From Bartonella australis AUST/NH1 (GTDB taxonomy: Bacteria; Pseudomonadota; Alphaproteobacteria; Rhizobiales; Rhizobiaceae), in the NCBI RefSeq assembly GCF_000341355.1, contig NC_020300.1, forward strand, positions 1,532,491 to 1,596,490: 64,000 bases of DNA, in the 5' to 3' direction. Every line of letters starts with the position of its first letter. Within the stretch, counting starts at the first letter, position 1. The translations under genes were made by a program, and so were the position numbers. Of the stretch, positions 37,101 to 48,951 are shown piece after piece. The notes beneath the pieces were generated by a model. That model did not search any database, had not been told where the DNA came from, and saw only the letters and a program-made list of their open reading frames with translations.

Positions 37101-38198
37101 ATGATTGAGACTCCTTATTACCTCATAGAGAAATCTAAGATTATGAAAAATATGGAAATCATTGCTCGTTTACGAGAAATATCGGGCGCGAAAATTTTAC
37201 TAGCCTTGAAATGCTTTGCCACGTGGAGCCTGTTTAATTTTATGTCCAAATATATGGATGGAACTACATCATCATCCCTCTATGAATTACGTTTAGGAAA
37301 AGAAAAGTTCGGCAAAGAAACCCATGCCTATTCAGTTGCTTGGGCAGATAATGAAATCGATGAAGCATGTCATTACGCGGATAAAATCATTTTTAATTCA
37401 ATCCAACAACTTCGACGTTTTGCAGGCACTACAAAGACTATTCAGCGAGGTTTAAGACTAAACCCAGGCATTAGTGCATCCAATTTTGATCTTGCAAATC
37501 CTTCGCGCCCCTTTAGCCGTTTAGGCGAAACAAATCAAAGTGCTATTAAAGAAATCTTGCCTCTTATCAATGGCTTAATGATTCATAATAACTGCGAAAA
37601 TGCTGATTTTAGTCTTTTTAACCAAATGCTTAACCAAATTGAAGAAAAATTTAAAGATCTCTTCGCCGCAGTTGACTGGATTAGTCTTGGCGGTGGCATT
37701 CACTTTACTGCTGAAAATTATCCTCTAGAAGCCTTTGCTGAACGTTTAAAACGTTTTTCTCAAACCCACGGTGTAACCGTTTTTTTAGAGCCAGGAGAAG
37801 CTGCTATCACCAAAAGTTCTACATTAGAGGTCAGTGTCCTTGATACATTGTATAACAAAAAAAAACTTGCTATCGTTGACAGCTCAGTCGAAGCGCATAT
37901 GCTTGATCTTTTGATTTATCGCGAAAACGCTCAATTAGAGCCAAATCAAGGATCAAACGAAATTATGGTTTGCGGCAAATCTTGCCTTGCTGGTGATATT
38001 TTTGGGACATTTCGGTTTCCCGAACCGCTGAAAATAGGTGATAGACTGTCTTTTCAAGACGCTGCGGGCTATACAATGGTTAAGAAAAACTGGTTTAATG
38101 GCATCGCGATGCCCGCTATCGTCGTGAAAGAATGCGATGGAACGCTGACAATCCAGCGCAAATTTAGCTATAATGATTATCAAAATAGCCTTTCATGA
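37101..38198 (+). CDS. nspC: Carboxy(nor)spermidine decarboxylase
   Basis: PLP-dependent alanine-racemase-fold decarboxylase turning carboxyspermidine or carboxynorspermidine into spermidine or norspermidine. 365 residues: Lys37 in LLALKCFATW binds PLP; TSSSLYELRLG, LRLNPGIS, SLGGGIHFT, FLEPGEA, and the C-terminal GKSCLAGDIFG with the active-site Cys are all typical. It precedes the matching dehydrogenase gene by 58 bases, so the two form a spermidine-synthesis operon that avoids S-adenosylmethionine decarboxylase. Confidence 0.92.
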   Translation: MIETPYYLIEKSKIMKNMEIIARLREISGAKILLALKCFATWSLFNFMSKYMDGTTSSSLYELRLGKEKFGKETHAYSVAWADNEIDEACHYADKIIFNSIQQLRRFAGTTKTIQRGLRLNPGISASNFDLANPSRPFSRLGETNQSAIKEILPLINGLMIHNNCENADFSLFNQMLNQIEEKFKDLFAAVDWISLGGGIHFTAENYPLEAFAERLKRFSQTHGVTVFLEPGEAAITKSSTLEVSVLDTLYNKKKLAIVDSSVEAHMLDLLIYRENAQLEPNQGSNEIMVCGKSCLAGDIFGTFRFPEPLKIGDRLSFQDAAGYTMVKKNWFNGIAMPAIVVKECDGTLTIQRKFSYNDYQNSLS

Positions 38199-38256
38199 TA
38201 AAAATGGCATACAAAAGGACAATCACGCAGCAATATTAAAAAGGAGATAAACCCCT

Positions 38257-39498
38257 ATGATGAAGAAGAACGTTCTCATTATTGGTGCTGGAGGTGTCGC
38301 ACAGGTTGTTGCACATAAATGTGCCCAAAATAACCATATCCTTGGTGAAATTCATATCGCTTCACGAACACTTAAAAAATGTGAAGCAATTATTGCTTCT
38401 ATTAAAGACAAAAAAACAATGAAAGAAGAAGGTATTCTTAAAGGTCATGCACTTGATGCAATGAATGTAGAAGAAACCGTAAAACTTATTCAAAAAAATA
38501 AATGTAAAATCGTTATTAATGTCGGATCTCCCTTTCTTAATATGTCCGTTCTTTCAGCTTGTATCGAAACCAAATGTGCCTATATCGATACCGCAATCCA
38601 CGAAGACCCTTTAAAGATTTGTGAAACACCTCCTTGGTACAACAACTACGAATGGCCTCGGCGCCAAGAATGCGAAAAAGCGGGTGTAACCGCTATTTTG
38701 GGAGCTGGCTTTGATCCTGGTGTTGTTAATGCTTACGCAGCGTTAGCGCGTGATAACTATTTTGACACAATTACCGATATTGATATTATCGATATTAACG
38801 CGGGGAATCACGGGCATTGGTTTGCCACCAATTTTGATCCAGAAACTAACTTTAGAGAATTTACAGGAAAAACATGGTCGTGGCAAAATAAGAAATGGGT
38901 TTCTAATCAAATGTTTGAAATCGGCCATGAATGGGATTTACCGGTTGTTGGAAAACAAAAAGCCTATATGACGGGGCATGATGAAATTCATTCATTATCT
39001 AAAAATCTTGATGTTCAAAACGTCCGTTTTTGGATGGGATTTAGCGAACATTATATAAATGTCTTTACCGTTTTAAAAAATCTTGGGCTCTTATCTGAAC
39101 AACCTGTTAAAACAGCAGAAGGCCAAGAAGTTATCCCTTTAAAAGTTGTGAAAGCCGTTTTGCCCGATCCAGCTTCTCTCGCACAAAATTACACAGGAAA
39201 AACCTGCATTGGAGACTTAATTAAAGGCAAAAAAGATGGAAATCCGAGAGAAATTTTTTTCTATAATATAGCCGACCATAAGCAAGCTTTTAACGAAATT
39301 GGAACGCAGGGAATTTCTTACACAGCCGGTGTGCCAGCTGCCGCTGCTGCTGTTCTCATTGCTACCGGTGAGTGGGACGTCAAGACCATGGTCAATGTAG
39401 AAGAATTACCCCCGCGCCCCTTCTTAAAATCTCTCGATCATATGGGCCTTTCAACCTATATGAGAGAACAACAAAAGGATGAAAAGCTGCAATTTTAG
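38257..39498 (+). CDS. Carboxy(nor)spermidine dehydrogenase (saccharopine-dehydrogenase family)
   Basis: 413-residue NAD(P)-dependent enzyme condensing aspartate semialdehyde with a diamine (putrescine in alphaproteobacteria) to carboxyspermidine. A Rossmann motif IIGAGGVAQVVAHKCA opens the protein; NVGSPF, YIDTAIHEDP and GAGFDPGVVNAY are family signatures. It follows nspC and has an excellent ribosome site (AAAAGGAGAT) before its ATG. Annotation as saccharopine dehydrogenase or lysine 1-dehydrogenase would be possible by family, but pairing with nspC favours polyamine synthesis. Confidence 0.9.
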   Translation: MMKKNVLIIGAGGVAQVVAHKCAQNNHILGEIHIASRTLKKCEAIIASIKDKKTMKEEGILKGHALDAMNVEETVKLIQKNKCKIVINVGSPFLNMSVLSACIETKCAYIDTAIHEDPLKICETPPWYNNYEWPRRQECEKAGVTAILGAGFDPGVVNAYAALARDNYFDTITDIDIIDINAGNHGHWFATNFDPETNFREFTGKTWSWQNKKWVSNQMFEIGHEWDLPVVGKQKAYMTGHDEIHSLSKNLDVQNVRFWMGFSEHYINVFTVLKNLGLLSEQPVKTAEGQEVIPLKVVKAVLPDPASLAQNYTGKTCIGDLIKGKKDGNPREIFFYNIADHKQAFNEIGTQGISYTAGVPAAAAAVLIATGEWDVKTMVNVEELPPRPFLKSLDHMGLSTYMREQQKDEKLQF

Positions 39499-39524
39499 TT
39501 TATTGATACGCAAGAAATACGACG

Positions 39525-39550
39525 AGACAGCCCCTAAAAGGGGCTGTTTC
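39525..39550 (+). terminator. Terminator hairpin after the spermidine operon
   Basis: ACAGCCCC and GGGGCTGT (39527-39534 with 39540-39547) form a perfect 8-bp stem over the loop TAAAA, extended by a partial match to 39525 and 39550. It lies 27 bases after the dehydrogenase stop and faces the convergent lpdA gene, so it may act in both directions. Confidence 0.75.
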
Positions 39551-39626
39551 ATCATAAAGATATTCAGCCTATAAAAATTCTTCCGCCGTACTCAGACAAA
39601 CGTCGTGAGCCTTTCCTTACAGCGTT

Positions 39627-41033
39627 TTAAACATGAATAGGTTTAGAAAACACCGCTAAAGCTGCCTCCCGCACCGCTTCTGATAAGGTAGGATGCGCGT
39701 GGCAGCAACGGCCTAAATCTTCTGAAGAACCGCCAAATTCCATAAGAACCACAATTTCGTGAATCATTTCACCGGCACCAAATCCAAGAATATGCCCACC
39801 TAAGACTCGATCTGTTTTTTTATCAGCGAGGATTTTAACGAACCCATCACTCTTTTGCATTGCTCGCGCACGTCCATTAGCCATAAAGGGGAATTTGCCA
39901 ACATTATAATCAATTCCAGCTGCTTTAAGCTCCTCTTCCGTCTTGCCTACACTAGCAATTTCTGGCTGCGTATATACAACACTGGGAATGACGTTAAAAT
40001 TAACATGGCCTTTTTGACCTGCCAAAATTTCAGCCACAGCGATACCTTCTTCCTCAGCTTTATGCGCCAACATTGGTCCTTTGACGACGTCGCCAATCGC
40101 ATAAATTCCCGGAATATTTGTTTGCCAATGCTCATCCGTTATAATAAAACCGCGCTCATCTAATTGAACACCCATTTCCGCTAAACCGAGACTCTCTGTA
40201 TATGGAGACCGTCCAGTAGCAACGAGGACAATATCAGCTTCCAAAGTTTCAATCGCTCCACCTTTTACAGATTCAACAATTACTTGAGCGGTTGAATTAG
40301 ACCTGGTCACAGCGGTCACTTTTGTACCAAGCTTATATTCAATTCCTTGCTTTTCCATTAGCTTCTGAAACTGCCGTGAAATCTCACTGTCCATTGATCC
40401 CAAAACTTTATCAAGAAATTCAACAACAGTAACCTTGGCACCCAAACGGCTCCATACCGAACCGAGCTCCGAACCTATGACACCAGCACCGATAACGATC
40501 ATGCGCGCCGGGACCTTTTCAAGTTCCAGCGCTCCCGTGGAAGACACAATAACCTTTTCGTCAATTTCTAGATTCACACCCGGAATGCCTGCAACATTTG
40601 AACCAGTAGCAATGATAATATTCTTTGTTGCGACGGTTTGTTTGCCACCATCTTCGGCAACAACTTCAATCTGACCTGCACCCAAAATTTTTGCCGTCCC
40701 TAAAAAAATATCAATTTTATTTTTCTTCATCAAAAAGGAAACGCCACTGGTATTAGCCGTTACAACAGTCCTTTTGTGCTCCATCATTTGCTCAAGGTTA
40801 AGCTTAGGTTTAGAAACAGAAACACCAAGCGTTTCGAAACCGTGCTGTGCTTCAGCAAATACCTCTGAAGCATGCAATAACGCTTTAGAAGGAATACAAC
40901 CGACATTGAGACATGTACCACCTAATGTTGCACATTTTTCGATGATTGCAGTTTTAAGGCCCAACTGTGCTGCTTTTATCGCCGCTACATAACCACCGGG
41001 ACCTGCTCCAATCACAACAACATCATAAGACAT
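39627..41033 (-). CDS. lpdA: Dihydrolipoyl dehydrogenase (E3)
   Basis: FAD-dependent E3 of the 2-oxoglutarate dehydrogenase complex, reoxidising dihydrolipoamide with NAD+. 468 residues; redox-active disulfide in GGTCLNVGCIPSKAL, FAD motif VIGAGPGGYVAAIKAA, NAD motif VIGAGVIGSELGSVW, and the catalytic His-Glu in HAHPTLSEA. It is the last gene of the TCA cluster, 33 bases after sucB. A second E3 for pyruvate dehydrogenase may exist elsewhere. Confidence 0.96.
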   Translation of the reverse strand: MSYDVVVIGAGPGGYVAAIKAAQLGLKTAIIEKCATLGGTCLNVGCIPSKALLHASEVFAEAQHGFETLGVSVSKPKLNLEQMMEHKRTVVTANTSGVSFLMKKNKIDIFLGTAKILGAGQIEVVAEDGGKQTVATKNIIIATGSNVAGIPGVNLEIDEKVIVSSTGALELEKVPARMIVIGAGVIGSELGSVWSRLGAKVTVVEFLDKVLGSMDSEISRQFQKLMEKQGIEYKLGTKVTAVTRSNSTAQVIVESVKGGAIETLEADIVLVATGRSPYTESLGLAEMGVQLDERGFIITDEHWQTNIPGIYAIGDVVKGPMLAHKAEEEGIAVAEILAGQKGHVNFNVIPSVVYTQPEIASVGKTEEELKAAGIDYNVGKFPFMANGRARAMQKSDGFVKILADKKTDRVLGGHILGFGAGEMIHEIVVLMEFGGSSEDLGRCCHAHPTLSEAVREAALAVFSKPIHV

Positions 41034-41066
41034 GCGTTTTCCCTTTCATCTTGAAAAACTGTGCTT

Positions 41067-42302
41067 TTATAAATCAAGAACAAGACGCTCTGGATCTTCC
41101 AAACTTTCTTTAACCCGCACGAGGAAAGTTACAGCTTCTTGACCATCTACAATACGGTGATCATAAGAAAGCGCTAAATACATCATCGGGCGAACCACAA
41201 TTTGGCCTCCTATAACCATGGCGCGTTCTTTGATCGCGTGCATCCCTAAAATACCAGACTGCGGTGCATTTAAAATCGGCGTTGACATTAACGACCCATA
41301 AACGCCACCATTAGTAATGGTAAATGTCCCACCTTGCATATCAGAGACCGCTAATTTCCCTTCGCGAGCAAGACGCCCTAGACGGCCAATCTCTTTTTCA
41401 ATCTCCGCAATCGACATTTTGTCCGCACCACGAACGACTGGAACGACAAGCCCCTTGTCGGTTCCAACGGCAATCCCAGTATTGACATAATTTTTATAAA
41501 CAATATCCGTCCCGTCAATTTCCGCATTAACAGCAGGAAGCTCTTTTAACGCATGGCAAACAGCTTTAGTAAAAAATCCCATAAAGCCGAGCTTAACGCC
41601 GTGTTTTTTCTCAAAAACATCTTTGTAACGCTTGCGTAAATCCATGACTGTAGACATATCGACTTCATTAAAAGTCGTTAACATTGCCGCTACATTTTGC
41701 GCATCTTTTAAACGACGTGCAATCGTTTGACGCAACTTTGTCATACGGACTCGCTCTTCGCGCGTTTCATCAGCGGGAGCAACTGGAGAAGCAGGCGTTA
41801 AAGCATATGCTTTTTCTCCTTTTTCTAATGCACTCAAAACATCTTCTTTAAGAATTTGTCCTCGCTTCCCAGAACCTATAATATCATTTTTTTTCACATT
41901 ATTTTCAGCCATTAATTTTGCTGCTGAAGGCGCAGGAGGCATTATACCGCCTGAAGAAGGTGAAACTGACCCAAACACCGCGGCTGGAGCAGCCTTAATG
42001 GAAGGGTTGGAAGCTGACGAAGAAACATCAGCGGAAGGTGAAGACGGTGGAGAAACATCGGTAGCTCCAGCCTCAACTAAACCTAAAAGAGCATTTACTT
42101 CAACTGTATCACCCTCTTTCGCAATGATCTTAGATAATTTTCCTGTAACAGGTGAGGGAACCTCGACTGTTACCTTATCAGTTTCTAATTCAACCAAAGG
42201 TTCGTCCATGGACACGGTTTCACCAAGTTTCTTGAACCATTTGCCGACCGTCGCTTCGGTGACGGATTCGCCCAAAGTAGGAACGCAGATTTCAGTAGCC
42301 AT
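41067..42302 (-). CDS. sucB: Dihydrolipoyllysine-residue succinyltransferase (E2 of 2-oxoglutarate dehydrogenase)
   Basis: 411 residues: one lipoyl domain with the modified Lys in [10 protein letters not shown] (about residue 43), a Pro/Ala/Ser-rich linker (about 80-120), a peripheral-subunit-binding domain ([20 protein letters not shown]), and the acyltransferase core ending with the catalytic SYDHRIVDG. Transfers the succinyl group to CoA. It lies between sucA and lpdA on the minus strand, 32 and 33 bases from each. Confidence 0.97.
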   Translation of the reverse strand: MATEICVPTLGESVTEATVGKWFKKLGETVSMDEPLVELETDKVTVEVPSPVTGKLSKIIAKEGDTVEVNALLGLVEAGATDVSPPSSPSADVSSSASNPSIKAAPAAVFGSVSPSSGGIMPPAPSAAKLMAENNVKKNDIIGSGKRGQILKEDVLSALEKGEKAYALTPASPVAPADETREERVRMTKLRQTIARRLKDAQNVAAMLTTFNEVDMSTVMDLRKRYKDVFEKKHGVKLGFMGFFTKAVCHALKELPAVNAEIDGTDIVYKNYVNTGIAVGTDKGLVVPVVRGADKMSIAEIEKEIGRLGRLAREGKLAVSDMQGGTFTITNGGVYGSLMSTPILNAPQSGILGMHAIKERAMVIGGQIVVRPMMYLALSYDHRIVDGQEAVTFLVRVKESLEDPERLVLDL

Positions 42303-42334
42303 AATATTTTTCCATAGGTCAGAGTGATAATAAG

Positions 42335-45334
42335 TTAAGAACCTAACGCATCTTCGAGAAACGCGGCAAGTTGTTCAAGATGCTTTGACATTAATCCAGT
42401 AGCTGGCGATGCACTCGCAGAGCGTCCGGCGTAACGCGCACGCGGATACCGCGCATTAATATGAGTCAAAACCCATTCCAGATAAGGCTCAATAAACGAC
42501 CAAGCGCCCATATTTTTAGGTTCTTCTTGGCACCAAACAATCTCCGCCTGTAAGAAACGCGACAATATATTCACCAACGCCTTGGCTGGGAAAGGATAAA
42601 GCTGCTCAACACGTAACAAATAAACATCGTCAATTCCTCTCTTTTCACGCTCTTCGTAAAGATCGTAATAAACTTTGCCTGTACAAAGAACAACGCGGCG
42701 AATTTTGCCATCTTTCCGTAACTTAACCACTGAATCCTTAAGATATTCTGCATCATCAAGCAATAAACGATGGAAACTTGTCCCTGGCCCCATCTCACTT
42801 AAAAGAGAAACAGCCCGCTTATGGCGTAAAAGCGATTTTGGCGTCGTTAAAATCAACGGTTTACGGAAATCGCGTTTAATTTGTCGGCGTAGAATATGAA
42901 AATAATTTGCAGGAGTTGTGCAGTTAGCAACCTGCATATTATCTTCCGCGCAAAGTTGCAGAAAACGCTCTAAACGCGCTGAAGAATGTTCCGGTCCTTG
43001 TCCTTCAAAACCGTGAGGTAATAAGCACACAAGGCCGGACATACGAAGCCACTTACGTTCCGCCGATGAAATAAATTGATCAAAAATGACCTGTGCACCA
43101 TTAGAGAAATCACCAAATTGGGCTTCCCAAAGCGTCAAACCACGTGGTTCAGCGAGTGAATATCCATATTCAAAACCAAGGACCGCTTCTTCAGAGAGCA
43201 TAGAGTTAACAACTTCATAAATAGCCTGGCCCTTTTGCAGATTATTTAAAGGAATATAACGGTCTTCATTTTCTTGGTCGTAAAGAACAGAGTGACGTTG
43301 CGAAAAAGTCCCACGCTCAACATCTTCACCAGAAAGACGAACCGGAGCTCCCTCTAAACAAAGTGAACCAAAAGCCAAAGCTTCAGCTGTTGCCCAGTCA
43401 ACCCCTTCTCCAGTTTCGAACATTTCAGCGCGGTTTTTCAAAAAACGCTGGATGGTTTTATGAACATGAAATTTTGATGGAATTTCGACAAGTTTCTGCC
43501 CAATTTCTTTCAAAGTTTTTAGCCCAACACCTGTCTTTCCGGAGCGTTGTTCATCGGCATTACTCGCCGCTTTAAGCCCCGTCCAGCTTCCATCAAGCCA
43601 ATCAGCCTTATTAGGCTTATAAGATGAACTCGCTTCTAACTCAGATTCAAGCTTATCACGCCATTTTTTCTTGTATTGCTCAATCTCTTTTGGATCGATT
43701 ATCCCTTCTGCTACTAATTTGTCACTATAAAGCTGAACAACCGTTTTGTGACCGCGAATGGCTTTATACATGAGCGGCTGTGTAAAAGAAGGTTCGTCTC
43801 CTTCATTATGCCCATAACGACGATAACAAAACATATCAATCACTACCGGCTTATGGAAGATTTGGCGGAATTCCGTTGCCACTTTTGCTACAAACACAAC
43901 AGCTTCAGGATCATCACCATTCACATGAAAAATCGGCGCATCAATCATTTTCGCTACATCAGACGGATAAGGTGAGGAGCGCGAGAAGCGCGGATCAGTC
44001 GTAAATCCTATCTGATTATTGATAATCACGTGAACAGACCCCGCGACGCGGTAGCCCTTTAAACCAGAAAGGCCAAAGGTTTCCTGAATGACTCCTTGTC
44101 CTGCAAAGGCAGCGTCACCGTGAATTAACAAGGGCATTATTTTCGACCGCTCGCTTAATGGGACAACCTCAGTGCGTACGGGACCAACAAGTTGGTCTTG
44201 CTTAGAACGCGCCTTCCCTATGACAACTGGATCAACAATTTCAAGGTGAGATGGATTCGCCAAAAGTGATAAATGAATTTTTTTACCATCGAATTCGCGA
44301 TCAGCCGAAGTCCCTAAATGATACTTTACGTCCCCCGATCCTTCTACATCGTCAGGTTTATAAGAACCACCTTTAAATTCATGAAAAATAGCCCGATGCG
44401 GCTTCGCTAAAACCTGCGAAAGAACATTCAAACGGCCGCGATGAGCCATCCCAAAAATGATTTCCTGTACGCCCAAAGAACCACCGTGCTTAATAATTTG
44501 TTCAAGGGCGGGAATAAGCGCTTCACCGCCATCAAGGCCAAAACGCTTTGTCCCTTTATATTTTACATCCAGAAACTGTTCAAAACCTTCCACTTCAATA
44601 AGCTTATTGAGGATAGCTTTTTTACCTTCCTGTGTTAAAGCGGTTTGCTCATCAGCCCCTTCAATCCGCTCCTGGAGCCACGCTTTTTGGGCCGGATCAG
44701 AAATATGCATATACTCTACACCGATTGTTGAACAATAAGTACGATGGAGAATTTTAAGCATTTGCGAAACAGTCGCATATTCTAGACCCAGTGCATTATC
44801 AATAAAAATCGGACGTTCATAATCAGCAGGGCCAAAACCATAAGCCTCTGGGGACAACTCCTTATAATCTTCCTGTTTTTCCGATAATTGAAGAGGATCA
44901 AGCTGCGCGCGAAGATGCCCACGTTCTCGAAAAGCACGAATCATCATGAGGGCATTAATAGAATCGCGTGTCGCTTGGATAATATCGTCTTGACTAGGAA
45001 TATTCCCCTTTTGAGCGGCACTAACCGCTGCTTTTTCTTTTAATTTATCTTCAATATTTTTTTCAAAAACGGACCAATTACCATCTAAAGCAGAAACTAA
45101 TTCCCCGTTTGCTTTTAATGGCCAATGCGCACGTTTCCACGTCGCCCCTTCAGCGTTTTTAAGAACATCTTCTTTGTCGTCTTTAAAAGTTTCAAAAAAA
45201 GCGCGCCACTGCGGATCTACATTATTAGGATTTTTCTCATATTCGGCATAAAGCTGATCTATATAATCCGCATTTCCACCATACAAAAATGATGTTTGCG
45301 CAAAAATATCATTTGTTTCATCCTGCCTTGCCAT
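42335..45334 (-). CDS. sucA: 2-oxoglutarate dehydrogenase E1
   Basis: 999-residue thiamine-diphosphate E1 that decarboxylates 2-oxoglutarate. Conserved features include [14 protein letters not shown] at the N-terminus, [11 protein letters not shown], the ThDP/Mg site [26 protein letters not shown] and [19 protein letters not shown]. Length matches other alphaproteobacterial E1o enzymes. It follows sucD after 133 bases, a gap containing a long inverted repeat at 45423 that may control relative expression of sucCD and sucAB. Confidence 0.97.
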   Translation of the reverse strand: MARQDETNDIFAQTSFLYGGNADYIDQLYAEYEKNPNNVDPQWRAFFETFKDDKEDVLKNAEGATWKRAHWPLKANGELVSALDGNWSVFEKNIEDKLKEKAAVSAAQKGNIPSQDDIIQATRDSINALMMIRAFRERGHLRAQLDPLQLSEKQEDYKELSPEAYGFGPADYERPIFIDNALGLEYATVSQMLKILHRTYCSTIGVEYMHISDPAQKAWLQERIEGADEQTALTQEGKKAILNKLIEVEGFEQFLDVKYKGTKRFGLDGGEALIPALEQIIKHGGSLGVQEIIFGMAHRGRLNVLSQVLAKPHRAIFHEFKGGSYKPDDVEGSGDVKYHLGTSADREFDGKKIHLSLLANPSHLEIVDPVVIGKARSKQDQLVGPVRTEVVPLSERSKIMPLLIHGDAAFAGQGVIQETFGLSGLKGYRVAGSVHVIINNQIGFTTDPRFSRSSPYPSDVAKMIDAPIFHVNGDDPEAVVFVAKVATEFRQIFHKPVVIDMFCYRRYGHNEGDEPSFTQPLMYKAIRGHKTVVQLYSDKLVAEGIIDPKEIEQYKKKWRDKLESELEASSSYKPNKADWLDGSWTGLKAASNADEQRSGKTGVGLKTLKEIGQKLVEIPSKFHVHKTIQRFLKNRAEMFETGEGVDWATAEALAFGSLCLEGAPVRLSGEDVERGTFSQRHSVLYDQENEDRYIPLNNLQKGQAIYEVVNSMLSEEAVLGFEYGYSLAEPRGLTLWEAQFGDFSNGAQVIFDQFISSAERKWLRMSGLVCLLPHGFEGQGPEHSSARLERFLQLCAEDNMQVANCTTPANYFHILRRQIKRDFRKPLILTTPKSLLRHKRAVSLLSEMGPGTSFHRLLLDDAEYLKDSVVKLRKDGKIRRVVLCTGKVYYDLYEEREKRGIDDVYLLRVEQLYPFPAKALVNILSRFLQAEIVWCQEEPKNMGAWSFIEPYLEWVLTHINARYPRARYAGRSASASPATGLMSKHLEQLAAFLEDALGS

Positions 45335-45422
45335 ACTTCCTTCCGGAACCTTAGTCCCGTCTCCTCATTTTAAAATAAGAACCACAAAATAGCGAAAAAG
45401 CCCTTAGTTTCCGCGAACTATA

Positions 45423-45460
45423 CTTTATCTAAACAAGTATACAGATTTATTTAGATAAAG
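45423..45460 (-). promoter_or_regulatory. Long inverted repeat between sucD and sucA
   Basis: CTTTATCTAAA (45423-45433) and TTTAGATAAAG (45450-45460) are perfect 11-base complements around a 16-base loop, lying between the sucD stop and the sucA start on the minus strand. In the transcript it would form an AU-rich hairpin, useful as a stabilising or processing element; as DNA it could be an operator. It lacks the GC content of a terminator. Confidence 0.5.
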
Positions 45461-45467
45461 CTGTTTT

Positions 45468-46370
45468 CTAATCTTTCAAAACTTCTACCAAAGTCTTACC
45501 TAACTGTGATGGTGAAGGAGAAACGCGGATTCCTGCTGATTCCATCGCAGCAATTTTATCTTCCGCACCACCTTTCCCACCAGAAATCACTGCTCCTGCG
45601 TGGCCCATTGTGCGTCCTTGAGGCGCTGTACGGCCGGCAATAAAACCAACAATAGGTTTTTGGCGACCTCTCTTTGCTTCATCTTTGAGGAACTGTGCGG
45701 CTTCTTCTTCAGCGGAACCGCCAATTTCACCGATCATAACAATAGACTCGGTTTCATTATCAGCTAAAAACATTTCCAGCACGTCGATAAATTCAGTTCC
45801 TTTAACAGGATCACCACCAATACCTATAGCGGTCGTCTGTCCGAGTCCTTCATTACTCGTTTGGAATACCGCTTCATAAGTTAAAGTTCCGGAACGAGAA
45901 ACAACTCCGACAGAACCTCTTCTAAAAATAGAACCGGGCATGATACCAATTTTGCATTCATCAGGTGTGAGGATACCTGGACAATTTGGGCCAATCAAAC
46001 GTGATTTTGATTTCTCTAATTTGGCCTTAACCGCGACCATATCCATAACTGGTATACCTTCTGTAATGCAGACAATCAGACCGATTTCAGCTTCTATAGC
46101 TTCTATAATAGCTCCCGCGGCCCCCGCGGGTGGAACATAAATGACGGAAGCATCGGCCCCAGTTTTTTCTTTACCTTCTGCAACACTGGCGAAAATAGGA
46201 AGAGTTTCACCTTTTGCACCCTCCCACGTTTCTCCCCCCTTTTTGGGATTAATACCACCGACCATTTGTGTACCATGGTAAGCAAGCGCTTGTTCTGTAT
46301 GAAACGTTCCCGTTTTTCCCGTAAGTCCCTGAACCAGAACTTTTGTGTTCTTATTGACAAGAATCGACAT
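45468..46370 (-). CDS. sucD: Succinate-CoA ligase subunit alpha
   Basis: Forms ATP or GTP from succinyl-CoA with SucC. 300 residues: CoA-binding [41 protein letters not shown], and the phosphorylated His in [10 protein letters not shown]. Starts 3 bases after the end of sucC on the minus strand. All residues expected are present. Confidence 0.97.
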   Translation of the reverse strand: MSILVNKNTKVLVQGLTGKTGTFHTEQALAYHGTQMVGGINPKKGGETWEGAKGETLPIFASVAEGKEKTGADASVIYVPPAGAAGAIIEAIEAEIGLIVCITEGIPVMDMVAVKAKLEKSKSRLIGPNCPGILTPDECKIGIMPGSIFRRGSVGVVSRSGTLTYEAVFQTSNEGLGQTTAIGIGGDPVKGTEFIDVLEMFLADNETESIVMIGEIGGSAEEEAAQFLKDEAKRGRQKPIVGFIAGRTAPQGRTMGHAGAVISGGKGGAEDKIAAMESAGIRVSPSPSQLGKTLVEVLKD

Positions 46371-46373
46371 AAC

Positions 46374-47570
46374 TTAAGCTCCCTTTACGGCCACAACAAT
46401 CTTCTGAGCAGCATCATCTAAATCATTAGCGGAAATAACGTTCAAACCACTGTTATTGATAATCTCTTTACCCTGCTCAACATTAGTGCCTTCAAGGCGA
46501 ACAACCAGAGGAACTTCTAAACCGACCTCTTTAACAGCAGCAATCACACCCTCGGCAATGACATCACAACGCATGATTCCACCAAAAATGTTAACTAAAA
46601 TGCCTTTAACATTTGGATCAGCAGTAATGATCTTAAAAGCAGCGGTTACTTTTTCTTTCGAAGCCCCTCCTCCAACATCGAGGAAATTTGCCGGTTCAGC
46701 TCCATAAAGTTTGATAATGTCCATCGTGGCCATAGCAAGCCCCGCGCCATTCACCATACAACCTATCGTACCGTCAAGAGCGACATAAGCAAGATCATGC
46801 TTTGATGCCTCGATTTCTTTTGGATCTTCTTCTGAAATATCACGCAATTCTAAAATGTCTGAGTGGCGGAATAAAGCATTATTATCGAAAGAAACCTTCG
46901 CATCGAGAACCCGCAGATGACCATCTTTCATTATAATAAGTGGATTGATTTCAAGAAGGCTCATATCTTTTTCACAAAAAGCCTTATAGAGGATAGGGAA
47001 AAGTTTTTCACCATCTTCACGTGCACTTCCGCACAATTTTAGCGCGTCACAAAGTTTCACGCAGTCTTCAGAAGTAACACCCTTCGAAAAATCAATGGAA
47101 AGAGTCAGTATTTTTTCCGGCGTTTTTTCGGCAACCGTTTCGATATCCATACCCCCCTCTGTAGAAACGACAAAAGAGACTTGCCCTGTCGTACGATCAA
47201 CCAGAAGTGAAAGATACAGCTCTTGCTCAATGTCAGCACCATCCTCAATATAGAGGCGATTAACTTGCTTACCTTCTGGTCCAGTTTGCTTAGTTATCAA
47301 AGTCTTACCAAGCATCTCCTGGACGTTAGCCACGACTTCTTCAACTGACTTTGCAAGCCTAACACCACCTTTTGCATCAGGACCTAGTTGTTTAAACTTT
47401 CCCTTACCACGGCCACCAGCATGAATCTGGCTCTTTACGACATAAAGTGGTCCGGGTAATTTCTTTGCCCATTCCTCAGCTTGTTCTACAGAATAGACAG
47501 CAACACCATTTGCAACCGGCGCACCATACTCATGAAGCAGACGTTTAGCCTGATATTCATGGATATTCAT
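46374..47570 (-). CDS. sucC: Succinate-CoA ligase subunit beta
   Basis: 398-residue ATP-grasp subunit beginning [16 protein letters not shown], with [10 protein letters not shown] nucleotide-binding loop, LLEINPLI Mg site and the [19 protein letters not shown] succinate region. The pattern of purine specificity is not read here. It follows mdh after 87 bases and is the gene before sucD in the TCA cluster. Confidence 0.97.
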   Translation of the reverse strand: MNIHEYQAKRLLHEYGAPVANGVAVYSVEQAEEWAKKLPGPLYVVKSQIHAGGRGKGKFKQLGPDAKGGVRLAKSVEEVVANVQEMLGKTLITKQTGPEGKQVNRLYIEDGADIEQELYLSLLVDRTTGQVSFVVSTEGGMDIETVAEKTPEKILTLSIDFSKGVTSEDCVKLCDALKLCGSAREDGEKLFPILYKAFCEKDMSLLEINPLIIMKDGHLRVLDAKVSFDNNALFRHSDILELRDISEEDPKEIEASKHDLAYVALDGTIGCMVNGAGLAMATMDIIKLYGAEPANFLDVGGGASKEKVTAAFKIITADPNVKGILVNIFGGIMRCDVIAEGVIAAVKEVGLEVPLVVRLEGTNVEQGKEIINNSGLNVISANDLDDAAQKIVVAVKGA

Positions 47571-47657
47571 TTATCTTCCCTCTTCATTTACGGATCACAT
47601 AATTAATCCAAAAAATACTTTAAATTCCCCGCTTTAACCGGCAGAATCCAGTTTAAT

Positions 47658-48951
<1,294 letters not shown>

